Below are positions 36,977-46,240 of a DNA stretch of 64,000 nt, piece after piece; position 1 is the first letter of the stretch; each line of letters opens with the position of its first letter. Location: positions 186,001 to 250,000 of the forward strand of contig NZ_JARXHX010000004.1 of the NCBI RefSeq assembly GCF_031127835.1. Direction: 5' to 3'. This DNA comes from Pelagicoccus sp. SDUM812002 (GTDB taxonomy: Bacteria; Verrucomicrobiota; Verrucomicrobiia; Opitutales; Opitutaceae). The position numbers were made by a program, and so were the translations under genes. The notes below the pieces were generated by a model that had not been told where the DNA came from, ran no database searches, and saw only the letters and a list, made by a program, of their open reading frames with translations.

Positions 36977-38092
36977 ATGATCGATCCACGCCTTTCGCAA
37001 TTGGCCAAAAACCTGACGCGCTATTCCACCAACTTGAAGGAAGGTGAGCGGGTGCTCATCGACGCTTTCGACGTGCCGGATGAGATCATCGTAGAGCTTA
37101 TCCGTTCCGCCCGCGAGATTGGCGCCATCCCGTATGTGAATCTCAACCACGCGCGAGTTAACCGTGAACTCTCTCTCGAGACGACCGAAGAATCCCTCCG
37201 CATCCAAAGCGCGATCGAGCTGCAGCGTATGAAGAACATGGATGCGTACATCGCGCTCCGTGGGTCCAACAATATTTTCGAATCTTCCGATGTACCCAGC
37301 GAGCAAGCGCAGCTCGTCTCGCAAGTGATGAAGCCCGTTCTCGATTGGCGGGTGAACAAGACAAAATGGTGTGTTTTGCGCTGGCCTACCTCGGCCATGG
37401 CCCAGCAGGCCATGATGAGCACGGAAGCGTTCGAGGACTTCTTTTTCAAGGTTTGCAACCTCGATTACTCACGAATGCTGAAAGGGAGCTCTGCTTTGAA
37501 GGATCTCATGGCGAAGACTGATCGCGTCCACCTGAAGGGGCCGGGCACCGATTTGAAGTTTTCTATCAAAGGTATTGGAGCCGTCGCATGCGTGGGCACG
37601 CATAATATACCGGATGGCGAGGTTTTCTCTTGCCCGGTGATCGACACCGTCGAGGGCGTGCTGCAGTATAACGCTCCTTCTGTCTATCAAGGCGTATCTT
37701 TCGATAACATACGCCTCGAATTCAAGAAAGGCCGTATTGTCGATGCCAAGGCGAACAATACAAAACGCCTTAATGAGATTTTAGATTCCGACAAAGGAGC
37801 CCGCTACATCGGCGAGTTTGCGATCGGCTTCAATCCGTACATCAAAGAGCCGATGCGCGATATCCTTTTCGACGAAAAGATCGCCGGCTCATTCCATTTT
37901 ACTCCCGGCCAAGCCTATGAAGAGGCCAACAATGGCAACAAGTCGCAAGTTCACTGGGACATGGTTTGTATTCAACGCCCGGAGTGCGGAGGTGGTGAAA
38001 TTTGGTTCGACGACGAGTTGATCAGGAAAGATGGCTTGTTCGTAACGGAAGAGCTCTTGTCGCTCAATCCGAACAATTTGGTTGCCAAGTAG
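36977..38092 (+). CDS. Aminopeptidase, M29 family
   Basis: M29 (thermophilic aminopeptidase, AmpS/AmpT) enzymes are dinuclear metal exopeptidases. The 371 residues begin [20 protein letters not shown], with [12 protein letters not shown] and the active-site region [20 protein letters not shown]. The metal ligands are expected in FAIGFNP and the late HWDM stretch ([13 protein letters not shown]). The ATG at 36977 was preferred over a start 12 codons upstream because family proteins begin near it. The adenosine deaminase gene starts one base after its stop, so they are translationally linked. Confidence 0.88.
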   Translation: MIDPRLSQLAKNLTRYSTNLKEGERVLIDAFDVPDEIIVELIRSAREIGAIPYVNLNHARVNRELSLETTEESLRIQSAIELQRMKNMDAYIALRGSNNIFESSDVPSEQAQLVSQVMKPVLDWRVNKTKWCVLRWPTSAMAQQAMMSTEAFEDFFFKVCNLDYSRMLKGSSALKDLMAKTDRVHLKGPGTDLKFSIKGIGAVACVGTHNIPDGEVFSCPVIDTVEGVLQYNAPSVYQGVSFDNIRLEFKKGRIVDAKANNTKRLNEILDSDKGARYIGEFAIGFNPYIKEPMRDILFDEKIAGSFHFTPGQAYEEANNGNKSQVHWDMVCIQRPECGGGEIWFDDELIRKDGLFVTEELLSLNPNNLVAK

Positions 38093-38093
38093 C

Positions 38094-39086
38094 ATGAGCG
38101 GAAGCCTGCCAGATCTGGAGGACTTTATCCGGCGTATCCCCAAAACGGAGACGCACCTGCATGTCGAGGGAGCTTTACCGTACGAATTGTTGAACGAGCT
38201 CGACGGAGAGCGGTTTCCTGCTATCCCGGATTTCCGCAAGTCGAATTATCGTTTTCCCAATTTCGTAGAGTTCGAGAACTTGCTTATCGATCACGCCGTG
38301 GTTTGGTTTGACTCAGCGGAACGCTATCACCTCGCATGCAAGCGTATGTTCGAGAAAATGGTGTCGTTGAATATCAAATACGTTGAGACCAGCTTTCACT
38401 TGCACATGATCGAGTTCATTGGTGTCGACGGACCGGAGATAATCTCTGCTATCAAGTCGGCCGCTCCGGAAGGTCTGGAAGTAAGGGTTATCGGCGGCAT
38501 GGTCCGCAATGGATACACGGAAACGATGCAGCCCATACTTGCCAAACTGCATAAGTGGGAGGAGCTCGATGGCATCGATTTACATGGGCAGGAGTGGCTT
38601 GATCTTGAGGACTGGACCCCGCCGATCTGGCAGCGTTGCCGCGATGCGGGGAAAATCATAAAGTGTCATGCCGGCGAATTTGGAGGCCCAGACAAAATCT
38701 ACGAGGCGCTGGACCAGCTCGGTTCGCTTCGCATCCAGCATGGCGTACGAGCTGTTGAAGATAAGACTCTTGTAAAACGGTTAGCGGACGAAGGCGCTGT
38801 GCTTGATGTCTGCCCGCTGAGTAACGAAAAACTAGGCGTCTTCCCTAGGCTGGAGGATCACTCGCTGCGGGAGTTGATGGAATCTGGAGTTACCTGTACC
38901 ATCAGCACGGACGATCCACTCTGCTTCGCCAACGACATTCTAGATGAGTACCGCTCCCTGGCCCAGCGCTTGGGCTTCAGCAAAGCAGAGCTGGCACAAT
39001 TTGCAAAGAACGGGTTTGAGCATTCTCAACTCGACGCGTCGTTGAAACGCGAATACATCGCGCAAATAGACGCGGCCTCAAGATGA
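38094..39086 (+). CDS. Adenosine deaminase
   Basis: The enzyme hydrolyses adenosine to inosine, or a related purine, using zinc. The 330 residues have the first zinc pair in KTETHLHVEGAL, the third in IIKCHAGEFGGPD with the catalytic Glu, RIQHGVRAVED, VCPLSNEKLGVF and the last Asp pair in TISTDDPLCFANDI. It fits the adenosine deaminase/adenine deaminase family; the exact base cannot be fixed by eye. The gene is packed between an aminopeptidase (one base) and an RluD-type gene (ATGA overlap). Confidence 0.9.
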   Translation: MSGSLPDLEDFIRRIPKTETHLHVEGALPYELLNELDGERFPAIPDFRKSNYRFPNFVEFENLLIDHAVVWFDSAERYHLACKRMFEKMVSLNIKYVETSFHLHMIEFIGVDGPEIISAIKSAAPEGLEVRVIGGMVRNGYTETMQPILAKLHKWEELDGIDLHGQEWLDLEDWTPPIWQRCRDAGKIIKCHAGEFGGPDKIYEALDQLGSLRIQHGVRAVEDKTLVKRLADEGAVLDVCPLSNEKLGVFPRLEDHSLRELMESGVTCTISTDDPLCFANDILDEYRSLAQRLGFSKAELAQFAKNGFEHSQLDASLKREYIAQIDAASR

Positions 39087-40012
39087 TGAGCGATACAATC
39101 TCCTGGGAAATTCCCGAAGGCGTCTACAAGGCGCGTATTGATAAAATGCTGTCGGACGCGTTTCCGAACCACAGCCGTGCCGACTTCCAGAGAGCATTCG
39201 AAGCAGGCCTGGTTTTGGTGGACGGAAATCCGATCGAGAAGAAAGCCAAGCTTTCGGAGGGCGATGTCGTAGAATTCTCCATGCCTCGAGTCGAGAAGCT
39301 TGACATGACTCCAGTCGACATGGACCTGGAGATCATCTATGAGGACGAATACATGGTGGTCGTCAACAAGCCAGCTGGTCTTGTCGTGCATCCAGGAGCC
39401 GGCCCTGCCGAACCGACGCTCGCCCACGGTCTGCTGCATCACTGCGCGGGACAACTTAGCGGCATCGGAGGAATAGAGAGACCGGGGATCGTGCATCGCT
39501 TGGACCGCGAAACCTCTGGGCTGATAATGGCGGCCAAAACCGATGTTGCGCATCGGGCATTGAGTGAGCTCTTCCAGTCGCGATCGTTGATCAAGGAATA
39601 CCTTGCCCTTGGTTGCGGCGTTCCGGAATTGAGGGGCGGTTCGGTGGAACGTCCAATCGAGCGAAATCCCAACCAGCGCCACAAAATGCGAGTCGGTTTC
39701 GAAGGTCGCGGTCGCGCTCGCGAGGCCAAGACGGATTGGACCTTGGTGAAAGCATTTGAAGACAAGGGTTACAGCTTGCTGCGTTGCCGCATTCATACCG
39801 GGCGTACACATCAGATTCGGGTGCACTTAAAGAGTATCCGGCATATCATTTTGGGCGATATCGTTTACGGCTACAAACCGCTTCCTAAACTGGAAAAGCA
39901 GCCCGAGCGTGTCATGCTCCACAGTTGCTACCTCAAGTTTATCCACCCTCTTACGGAGGAGGAATTGGAGCTTGAGGCTAAGCCGCCGGCGGATTTCCAG
40001 TCGTTTATCTAG
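39083..40012 (+). CDS. RluA/RluD-family pseudouridine synthase
   Basis: The enzyme isomerises uridines in rRNA or tRNA. The 309 residues have an S4-like N-terminal RNA-binding domain (FPNHSRADFQRAFEAGLVLV) and a catalytic domain with the Asp in GIVHRLDRETSGLIMAAKT near residue 142. CRIHTGRTHQIRVHLKSIRH is also present. The S4 domain plus length resemble RluD, which acts in 23S helix 69, but the target cannot be certified. A second RluA-type gene lies at 47934. It starts in an ATGA overlap with the deaminase gene. Confidence 0.92.
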   Translation: MMSDTISWEIPEGVYKARIDKMLSDAFPNHSRADFQRAFEAGLVLVDGNPIEKKAKLSEGDVVEFSMPRVEKLDMTPVDMDLEIIYEDEYMVVVNKPAGLVVHPGAGPAEPTLAHGLLHHCAGQLSGIGGIERPGIVHRLDRETSGLIMAAKTDVAHRALSELFQSRSLIKEYLALGCGVPELRGGSVERPIERNPNQRHKMRVGFEGRGRAREAKTDWTLVKAFEDKGYSLLRCRIHTGRTHQIRVHLKSIRHIILGDIVYGYKPLPKLEKQPERVMLHSCYLKFIHPLTEEELELEAKPPADFQSFI

Positions 40013-40072
40013 ACGAATCGCTGCGACGCTTCGTGCTTGCAGGTAGCTTCTCTGATCCCAGAATCCGGCCCT

Positions 40073-40909
40073 ATGTCTCAAGCAGAATGGCAAGCCGTCA
40101 ACGAGTACCACGATATCCTTTACCACAAGTGGAATGGTATCGCGAAGATCACGATTAACCGGCCGGAAAAGCGGAATGCCTTTCGCCCGCAAACAGTCAG
40201 CGAGATGTTTCACGCGTTTTGCGACGCCCGAGAAGACCAGACCATCGGAGTCATTTTGCTCACTGGGGCGGGTCCGCATACTGACGGCAAATACGCATTC
40301 TGTTCAGGTGGAGACCAAAGCGTGCGTGGGCACGCAGGATACGTAGGTGACGACGGAGTGCCGCGTCTCAACGTGCTCGATCTGCAGAAGATGATCCGCT
40401 CGATCCCGAAGGTCGTGATTTCTCTGGTGGCTGGTTATGCGATCGGAGGCGGACATGTTTTGCACGTCATCTGCGATATAACAATCGCGGCGGATAATGC
40501 TATTTTCGGCCAGACTGGTCCTCGAGTAGGCAGCTTTGATGGCGGTTTCGGTGCCAGTTTCCTCGCTCGCATGGTGGGACAAAAGAAGGCTCGTGAAATA
40601 TGGTATACCTGCCGCCAATACAGCGCTCAAGAAGCGCTGGACATGGGCTTGGTAAACACGGTCGTGCCTGTTGCGCAACTCGAGGCGGAGGGGGTCAAGT
40701 GGGCTCAAGAAGTTTTGCAGCATAGCCCAACGGCAATCCGTTTGCTCAAGTCCTCTTTCAACGCGGAACTCGACGGGCAAGCTGGTATTCAAGAGCTCGC
40801 AGGAAACGCGACCTATCTGTACTATATGACGGAAGAGGGTACGGAAGGGAAACGCTCCTTTCTCGAGAAGCGTAAGCCAGACTTTTCCAAGTACCCTTGG
40901 ATGCCGTAG
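40073..40909 (+). CDS. menB: 1,4-dihydroxy-2-naphthoyl-CoA synthase MenB
   Basis: MenB closes the naphthoquinone ring in menaquinone synthesis. The 278 residues are a crotonase-fold protein with the MenB-specific stretches [40 protein letters not shown] and [20 protein letters not shown], and the C-terminal [10 protein letters not shown]. The presence of menB implies a menaquinone-based respiratory chain. Other men genes are not in the window. The ATG at 40073 fits family length. Confidence 0.95.
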   Translation: MSQAEWQAVNEYHDILYHKWNGIAKITINRPEKRNAFRPQTVSEMFHAFCDAREDQTIGVILLTGAGPHTDGKYAFCSGGDQSVRGHAGYVGDDGVPRLNVLDLQKMIRSIPKVVISLVAGYAIGGGHVLHVICDITIAADNAIFGQTGPRVGSFDGGFGASFLARMVGQKKAREIWYTCRQYSAQEALDMGLVNTVVPVAQLEAEGVKWAQEVLQHSPTAIRLLKSSFNAELDGQAGIQELAGNATYLYYMTEEGTEGKRSFLEKRKPDFSKYPWMP

Positions 40910-40969
40910 GTGGGTCAGACGGGCGTGCGTCTTCGGAGAAGGCGAAATGACTTTTAGAATTTTGATAAA

Positions 40970-42229
40970 ATGAGTGCAGAGAATTTCATAGACCGCGAAC
41001 TCGCGGAACAAATACAGAGCAAGGTAGGTACGCCGTGTTACGTGTACAGCGAAGCGGCTTTGCGCGATAGCGCGGCCAAAGTATTGGCTTTTCCCAATGC
41101 CTATGGGTTGACGGCTCGCTACGCTATGAAGGCGAGCCCGAACTCGAATATTCTACGACTTTTCGCTTCGATGGGCCTTCATTTCGACGCGAGCTCTGGC
41201 CACGAGGTGCGTCGGGCCATCGCGGCGGGTATCGAGCCGCAACGCATTTCGTTGAGCACTCAAGAGCTTCCGGAAGATTTCGTTAGTCTCGTCGAGTCCG
41301 GAATTTCGGTGAATGTCTGCTCGATCAGCCAGCTCAAGCGATTCGGATCGGAAATTCCCGGTGGGAAGGTGGGGCTTCGTTTCAATCCAGGTCTTGGATC
41401 TGGTGGGACTCAGCGCACCAATGTAGGCGGTCCCGCATCGTCTTTTGGTATTTGGCACGAACAGCTGGAGGAAGTAAAAGAACTCGTCGAGAAGTTCGAA
41501 CTGGATGTATTCAGAATACACTCACATATCGGTAGTGGAAGCGACCCGGAAGTCTGGATCCGAGTGGTTGGCATGAATCTCGACCTAGTGGATCAGTTTC
41601 CATCTGTCACTAACTTGAACCTCGGCGGCGGGTACAAGGTGGGACGCATTGAGGGCGAGAAGACTACGGACCTGCAAGAAATCGGACATAAGATGAAGGT
41701 CGAGTTTGAGGCATTCGCATCTCGTACGGGACGGGAGATTCACCTTGAGGTGGAGCCAGGTACCTATCTCGTGGCTAACTGTACATCAATCTTGTCGCGT
41801 GTTCAGGACGAGACATCGACAGGAGAATCTGGATTTAAGTTTATCAAGCTGGATACGGGGATGACTGATAATACCCGTCCTTCAATGTACGGGGCACAGC
41901 ATCCGATGTGGCTTTTGCCAGCGGATGATTCTAGCCGCGGCGAAGAAGAGTACATCGTGGTAGGGCATTGCTGCGAGTCGGGTGATATTTTGACCCCCAA
42001 GCCAGGCGACCCAGAAGCACTACTGCCGCGTCGCTTAACGGAAGCCAGACTGGGTGACTACCTTGTAGTGGGCGGAGCTGGCGCGTATTGTTCATCGATG
42101 TCGTCAAAGAACTACAACAGCTTTCCAGAGTCAGCAGAAGTGCTTGTTCGTGAAGGTGGGCGAATAGCGATCATTCGCGAGCGTCAGCCTTTAGAACAGA
42201 TCTGGGCGAACGAAGTCGCGGTTCTGTAA
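40970..42229 (+). CDS. Diaminopimelate decarboxylase-like PLP enzyme
   Basis: The enzyme is a fold-type III PLP decarboxylase; the best fit is LysA, which makes lysine from meso-diaminopimelate. The 419 residues show the PLP lysine in [15 protein letters not shown] near residue 53, the second-layer [31 protein letters not shown], the catalytic Cys in [11 protein letters not shown] and the C-terminal [18 protein letters not shown]. The region around [14 protein letters not shown] differs from textbook LysA, so a related decarboxylase such as carboxynorspermidine decarboxylase is a weaker alternative. It is followed by hrpB after 13 bases. Confidence 0.82.
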   Translation: MSAENFIDRELAEQIQSKVGTPCYVYSEAALRDSAAKVLAFPNAYGLTARYAMKASPNSNILRLFASMGLHFDASSGHEVRRAIAAGIEPQRISLSTQELPEDFVSLVESGISVNVCSISQLKRFGSEIPGGKVGLRFNPGLGSGGTQRTNVGGPASSFGIWHEQLEEVKELVEKFELDVFRIHSHIGSGSDPEVWIRVVGMNLDLVDQFPSVTNLNLGGGYKVGRIEGEKTTDLQEIGHKMKVEFEAFASRTGREIHLEVEPGTYLVANCTSILSRVQDETSTGESGFKFIKLDTGMTDNTRPSMYGAQHPMWLLPADDSSRGEEEYIVVGHCCESGDILTPKPGDPEALLPRRLTEARLGDYLVVGGAGAYCSSMSSKNYNSFPESAEVLVREGGRIAIIRERQPLEQIWANEVAVL

Positions 42230-42242
42230 GACGAGCTAAAGT

Positions 42243-44789
42243 ATGGATTTGCCGATTCTGGAAATCGAGTCCGAATTTTGTAAGAAGTTAACGGATACGA
42301 ACCGATTGGTGCTGGAAGCTCCGACTGGGTCCGGCAAGTCTACGCAAACGCCCCAGTTCCTGCTGAGGAACGGATTTTTGGAGCAAGGCGATGCAATCGT
42401 TCTTCAACCCCGGCGCATCGCTGCTCGTATGTTGGCCAAGCGAGTTGCTTGGGAGATCGACGAACCGCTCGGAAAGACCGTCGGCTACCAAGTTCGACAT
42501 GAACGGGTGACATCCCGCGACACCAGGGTCCATTTCGTAACGGAAGGGATTTTATTGCGGAGAATGATTGCGGATCCAGAACTCAAAGGGGTCTCTTGTA
42601 TCGTCTTCGACGAATTTCATGAGCGGAGCTTGCACGCTGACCTCACGTTGGCCCGGGCCCTGATGCTGCAGCGGAGCAGCCGTCCAGATTTGAAGTTGAT
42701 CATCATGTCCGCGACCCTTGATACTTCGGAGCTCGAGGAGTACTTGAGTCCATGCGAAGTTCTCAGAAGCGAAGGACGGACCTATCCGGTCGAAATTGAG
42801 TACCTAGAAAATCGATTGGCCAACAGCGACCTGCCCGTTTGGGAGCTTGCAGCGAAAGCGACAGTAGAGGCATTGGCGCATCAGGCCGAAGGGCATGCGC
42901 TTGTGTTTATGCCGGGGGCCTTTGAAATCGGCAAAACGATAGTGGCTCTTGGGAGTCGCTTATCGTCGAGGGAGTTTGAGCTACTTCCATTGCACAGCGA
43001 ATTGAGCGTGAAGGATCAGGACAAGGCGGTGGAGGGCGGAGAGCGCCGCAAGGTCATCGTTGCCACAAATGTAGCGGAAACTTCGCTGACAATTGATAAT
43101 GTGCGCTTAGTCGTGGATAGCGGACAAGCTCGCGTCGCCCGCTACGATCCAGTTCGTGGAATCAACACGCTTTGGATCGAAAAGATTAGCGACGCCTCTG
43201 CCAAGCAGCGTGCCGGACGCGCGGGTCGTACGGCTGAAGGGCGGGCGATTCGACTTTGGAGCGAGCGCGAACATGCAGGGCGCGCTCGATTTGAGGAGCC
43301 AGAGGTGCGTCGGGTCGATCTGTCCGAGATGCTATTGTCGCTTTTAGCTACCGGTATTGAATCTGTGGATGCGTTCGAGTGGTTCGAGCGCCCGAACGAG
43401 GAACGGCTCAAAGATGCAGTGCAACTCTTACATGGGCTTGAGGCGATCAACTCGCAGGGAAGGTTGACGAAGCGTGGCCGAAAGATGAGCGGATTTCCGC
43501 TGCATCCAAGATACGCCTCCATGTTGATGGCCGCACAGGATTTTGGTTGCGTCGATGAAATAGCCCTCGCGGCCGCTTTGGCCCAGTCCCGCAGTATTCT
43601 GCTACGCAAGGTGGACAAGTCGGTAGAGAAGCGCCGCGAAACGCTTTGGGGCGATGCTGGCGAAAGCGATATTATCGCTCAAATGTCGGCTTGGGAAGCC
43701 GCGCTCAAGGAACGTTTCGATTTGCGATTCTGCCAAGAGATCGGTGTGCACGCCCAAAGTGCTCGCCAAGTCTTGAAGGTCGCGAATCAACTTTCTCAAT
43801 ACGCTGAGGCGAGCGGCCTGATGGCGACGACAGGAGGCGTGGAGGAAGGAAGCGATAAGGATGTAGCGGTGCGAAAGTGCGTGTTGTTTGGCTTTCCGGA
43901 TCGCGTGTGTCGACGTTTAGACAGAGGAACGCTTCGCTGTTCCATGGTCGGTAAGAGAAGGGGCGATCTAGCTCGCGAAAGCCAGGTTGGCGATGCTGAG
44001 TTGTTTGTGGCCTGCGAAGTGAACGAGATCGGACGCCAAGGGGGTAAGGTGAACACCGTTTTTAACCTTTGCTCGGCAATTGAGGTTACTTGGTTGGAGG
44101 AACTCTTCCCTGATTTGTTCACGGACGAGGTCGAAACGGTTTTCGATGAAAAACAAAAGCGAGTGGTGGAACGTCAAGTGATACGTTTCCAGGACTTAGA
44201 GATCTCATCGAAGGAAAGTTTAGAACCTGACCCTTCAAAGGCTGCGGAAGCATTCGCTCGTTTGATAAAGGAAGGTAAGGCAAAGCTAGCAAAATGGGAT
44301 GATGAGGTTGAGCATTTTATCCGGAAGGTGAACTTTGTCGCGTCAACGTTTTCTGAATACGGTTTTGATGCGATCGATGATGAATCGCGCGATTTTATTT
44401 TGGAGCAGTGCTGCGAAGGAGTCAAAAGTGTCAAGGATTTGAAGCGTAAGGACGTGCTGCCTATTCTAAAGGATTGGGTGGGGCCAGAAACGCTCGCCAT
44501 GGTGGAGCGCGAGCTGCAGGAGAGAATCAAGCTGCCCAATGGGAAACCTGCTCGCTTGAGAGTCGATGGGGAAGGTCAGCTCACACTATCGGCGAAGATT
44601 CAATGTTTGTATGACATTCCGGATACACCTAAATTTTGCCAAGGAAGAGCGCAGCCGCGGATTGAGCTTCTCGCTCCGAACATGAGGCCGATCCAGATGA
44701 CCAACGATCTGGCTGCGTTCTGGACAGGTTCGTACGAGGGGATAAAGAAGGAGCTAAAGGGGCGTTATCCTAAGCATGAATGGCGCTAG
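42243..44789 (+). CDS. hrpB: ATP-dependent helicase HrpB
   Basis: HrpB is a DEAH/RHA-type helicase of unclear cellular role. The 848 residues carry motif I VLEAPTGSGKSTQTPQFL near residue 23, motif II IVFDEFHERSLHADL (DEFH, as in HrpB), motif III IMSATLD, and motifs V-VI VATNVAETSLTIDNVRLVVD and AKQRAGRAGRTAEGRA. The HA2-like region and the HrpB C-terminal domain (LSAKIQCLYDIPDTPKFCQG) follow. The length matches family members. Confidence 0.93.
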   Translation: MDLPILEIESEFCKKLTDTNRLVLEAPTGSGKSTQTPQFLLRNGFLEQGDAIVLQPRRIAARMLAKRVAWEIDEPLGKTVGYQVRHERVTSRDTRVHFVTEGILLRRMIADPELKGVSCIVFDEFHERSLHADLTLARALMLQRSSRPDLKLIIMSATLDTSELEEYLSPCEVLRSEGRTYPVEIEYLENRLANSDLPVWELAAKATVEALAHQAEGHALVFMPGAFEIGKTIVALGSRLSSREFELLPLHSELSVKDQDKAVEGGERRKVIVATNVAETSLTIDNVRLVVDSGQARVARYDPVRGINTLWIEKISDASAKQRAGRAGRTAEGRAIRLWSEREHAGRARFEEPEVRRVDLSEMLLSLLATGIESVDAFEWFERPNEERLKDAVQLLHGLEAINSQGRLTKRGRKMSGFPLHPRYASMLMAAQDFGCVDEIALAAALAQSRSILLRKVDKSVEKRRETLWGDAGESDIIAQMSAWEAALKERFDLRFCQEIGVHAQSARQVLKVANQLSQYAEASGLMATTGGVEEGSDKDVAVRKCVLFGFPDRVCRRLDRGTLRCSMVGKRRGDLARESQVGDAELFVACEVNEIGRQGGKVNTVFNLCSAIEVTWLEELFPDLFTDEVETVFDEKQKRVVERQVIRFQDLEISSKESLEPDPSKAAEAFARLIKEGKAKLAKWDDEVEHFIRKVNFVASTFSEYGFDAIDDESRDFILEQCCEGVKSVKDLKRKDVLPILKDWVGPETLAMVERELQERIKLPNGKPARLRVDGEGQLTLSAKIQCLYDIPDTPKFCQGRAQPRIELLAPNMRPIQMTNDLAAFWTGSYEGIKKELKGRYPKHEWR

Positions 44790-44867
44790 TCGATAGAGTG
44801 ACGCGTTCATGGCATTTTGAGCAGATTGCTCGATGGTTTTTCTGGTTGGGATTTGCTAGAATAAAGC

Positions 44868-45101
44868 ATGGCAATCCGCCCAGTAACAACGAGTGCATCA
44901 ACCATTTTCGACAAAGCTCGAGAGGGTATGGGCCGGAGCATGCGTAAGCATGAAAAGGCAGCTGCAGAAATCGCTCGTGGCGAATTTGGACCGAATCCAA
45001 TAATCGAGATGGCAAATGCCGAAGCGATGTACGGTGCGAACGCTCGGGTGATTCAAGCCCATCACGAGATGTTAGGAACACTGCTGGATACAAAGGGCTA
45101 A
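44868..45101 (+). CDS. Short protein resembling the ends of flagellar rod/hook proteins
   Basis: The 77 residues end in MYGANARVIQAHHEMLGTLL, which resembles the C-terminal helix of rod and hook proteins (pattern AYQANAKVIQTADEMLxTLL). The first half (STIFDKAREGMGRSMRKHEK) could be the matching N-terminal helix. The large middle domain of FlgB, FlgC or FlgE is absent. There is no membrane segment or signal peptide, which is also true of flagellar axial proteins. No flagellar gene is nearby, so the link is by resemblance only. The ATG at 44868 is the only credible start. Confidence 0.65.
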   Translation: MAIRPVTTSASTIFDKAREGMGRSMRKHEKAAAEIARGEFGPNPIIEMANAEAMYGANARVIQAHHEMLGTLLDTKG

Positions 45102-45227
45102 ACGCCGATAAGCTGGTCATTTTTCGTAAAAGTTCCGTCAATGTTCGGCTAGGGACTTTTCCCCTGCTCTTCGTTTGCGGAGTTTTGTAAATAATCTTAG
45201 CTTTTTGCCGAGTTATAGGGGGTCTTA

Positions 45228-46238
45228 ATGTACCTTTTCCTCGAGAACATGAACTTGATGCTGCTTGCCAAATTACCGGGAGGCCACCCAAGCGATGCCA
45301 TCACTGATGTGTTGGGAATCGTGGCCGTTTGCGCGTTTTTCGGCATTGCTTGCTACATCGCAATGCAGGTGCTTAAGGACAGTACCGGCAAGAGTCTGCC
45401 GGTCTCGACTTCGATGAACGACTTTTATGAGGAGGAAGAGAAGAAAAAGTCCAAAGCAGAGCCTAAAATAGAGGTTAACGAGCTCGAAGAGCTAGAAAAG
45501 CACTGCGAGAAATTCTTCCTCGAAGTCGTGGAAGAGGGTCAAAGCAAACTTGAGGAGTTTGCTCAGGTCGCTGAGGACACTTTCAATCAAGTCGCAGATG
45601 GATACGCCTCGAACTCCTTTGGGCATGAAGGCGAGGGACATGCAGTTCGCAGCAAGAAGTTCCTGTCGGTCTGTGAACGGCAATGGGGCGCTTTGCGAAG
45701 CGATATTGGGTACGTATCATACATGGATATCCAGGATCACCTGCGTCACATCCTCACGAATCACCGTATGCTTGACGGGCAAAAACACTCCAACAATGAA
45801 GTCGCGGACCTAAGCCCGGAGTTGTTAAGATCCCAAGAATTGGTGGCGTTGATGCGTGTGGTTCCCAAGGATAAAGTTCGAACGTTGCAAGAGCAGCTAC
45901 TCAAAGCGGTAGGCAGTTTTCGCGACAGTTTCCAGGAAGAATGCAAGGTTTGGATCAACGAGCAAGTCGTGAAGCTACAAGCCGAGATGCGTCCGCGTAA
46001 GTCAAGGAAGGTCCAAATTACGGATACGGAGTACTACAAAAAGTTTAAGCAACTAAGAGTTCGCTTAGAGGTTGTGGCCCGCCTTTCCGATGGAATAACA
46101 GAAAACACTCAGCAAGTGAGCGAAAATGGACTGGCTCTTAGCCAAGTGATCCACGTTGGCACTGTGCTGCGGATTTTAGCTTGTATTCCCGAATGGTTCC
46201 AAGAACTGGAACTGGGCACTCATTCTGAGGTCGCCTGA
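45228..46238 (+). CDS. Single-pass membrane protein of unknown function, 336 aa
   Basis: I do not recognise the family. A hydrophobic segment (VLGIVAVCAFFGIACYIAMQ, about residues 28-47) is followed by a charged linker rich in Glu and Lys. A long, mostly helical domain comes next, with LEKHCEKFFLEVVEEGQSKL, a Glu-rich stretch and LVALMRVVPKDKVRTLQEQL. The arrangement suggests an inner-membrane anchored cytosolic coiled-coil domain. Two starts are possible, 45228 and eight codons downstream. The stop lies two bases from the stop of the convergent MFS gene. Confidence 0.72.
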   Translation: MYLFLENMNLMLLAKLPGGHPSDAITDVLGIVAVCAFFGIACYIAMQVLKDSTGKSLPVSTSMNDFYEEEEKKKSKAEPKIEVNELEELEKHCEKFFLEVVEEGQSKLEEFAQVAEDTFNQVADGYASNSFGHEGEGHAVRSKKFLSVCERQWGALRSDIGYVSYMDIQDHLRHILTNHRMLDGQKHSNNEVADLSPELLRSQELVALMRVVPKDKVRTLQEQLLKAVGSFRDSFQEECKVWINEQVVKLQAEMRPRKSRKVQITDTEYYKKFKQLRVRLEVVARLSDGITENTQQVSENGLALSQVIHVGTVLRILACIPEWFQELELGTHSEVA

Positions 46239-46240
46239 GA

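Noticed and set aside
45110-45170. Terminator after the 77-residue gene
   Set aside because: AAAAGTTCC and GGGACTTTT pair only with mismatches and a 15-base loop.
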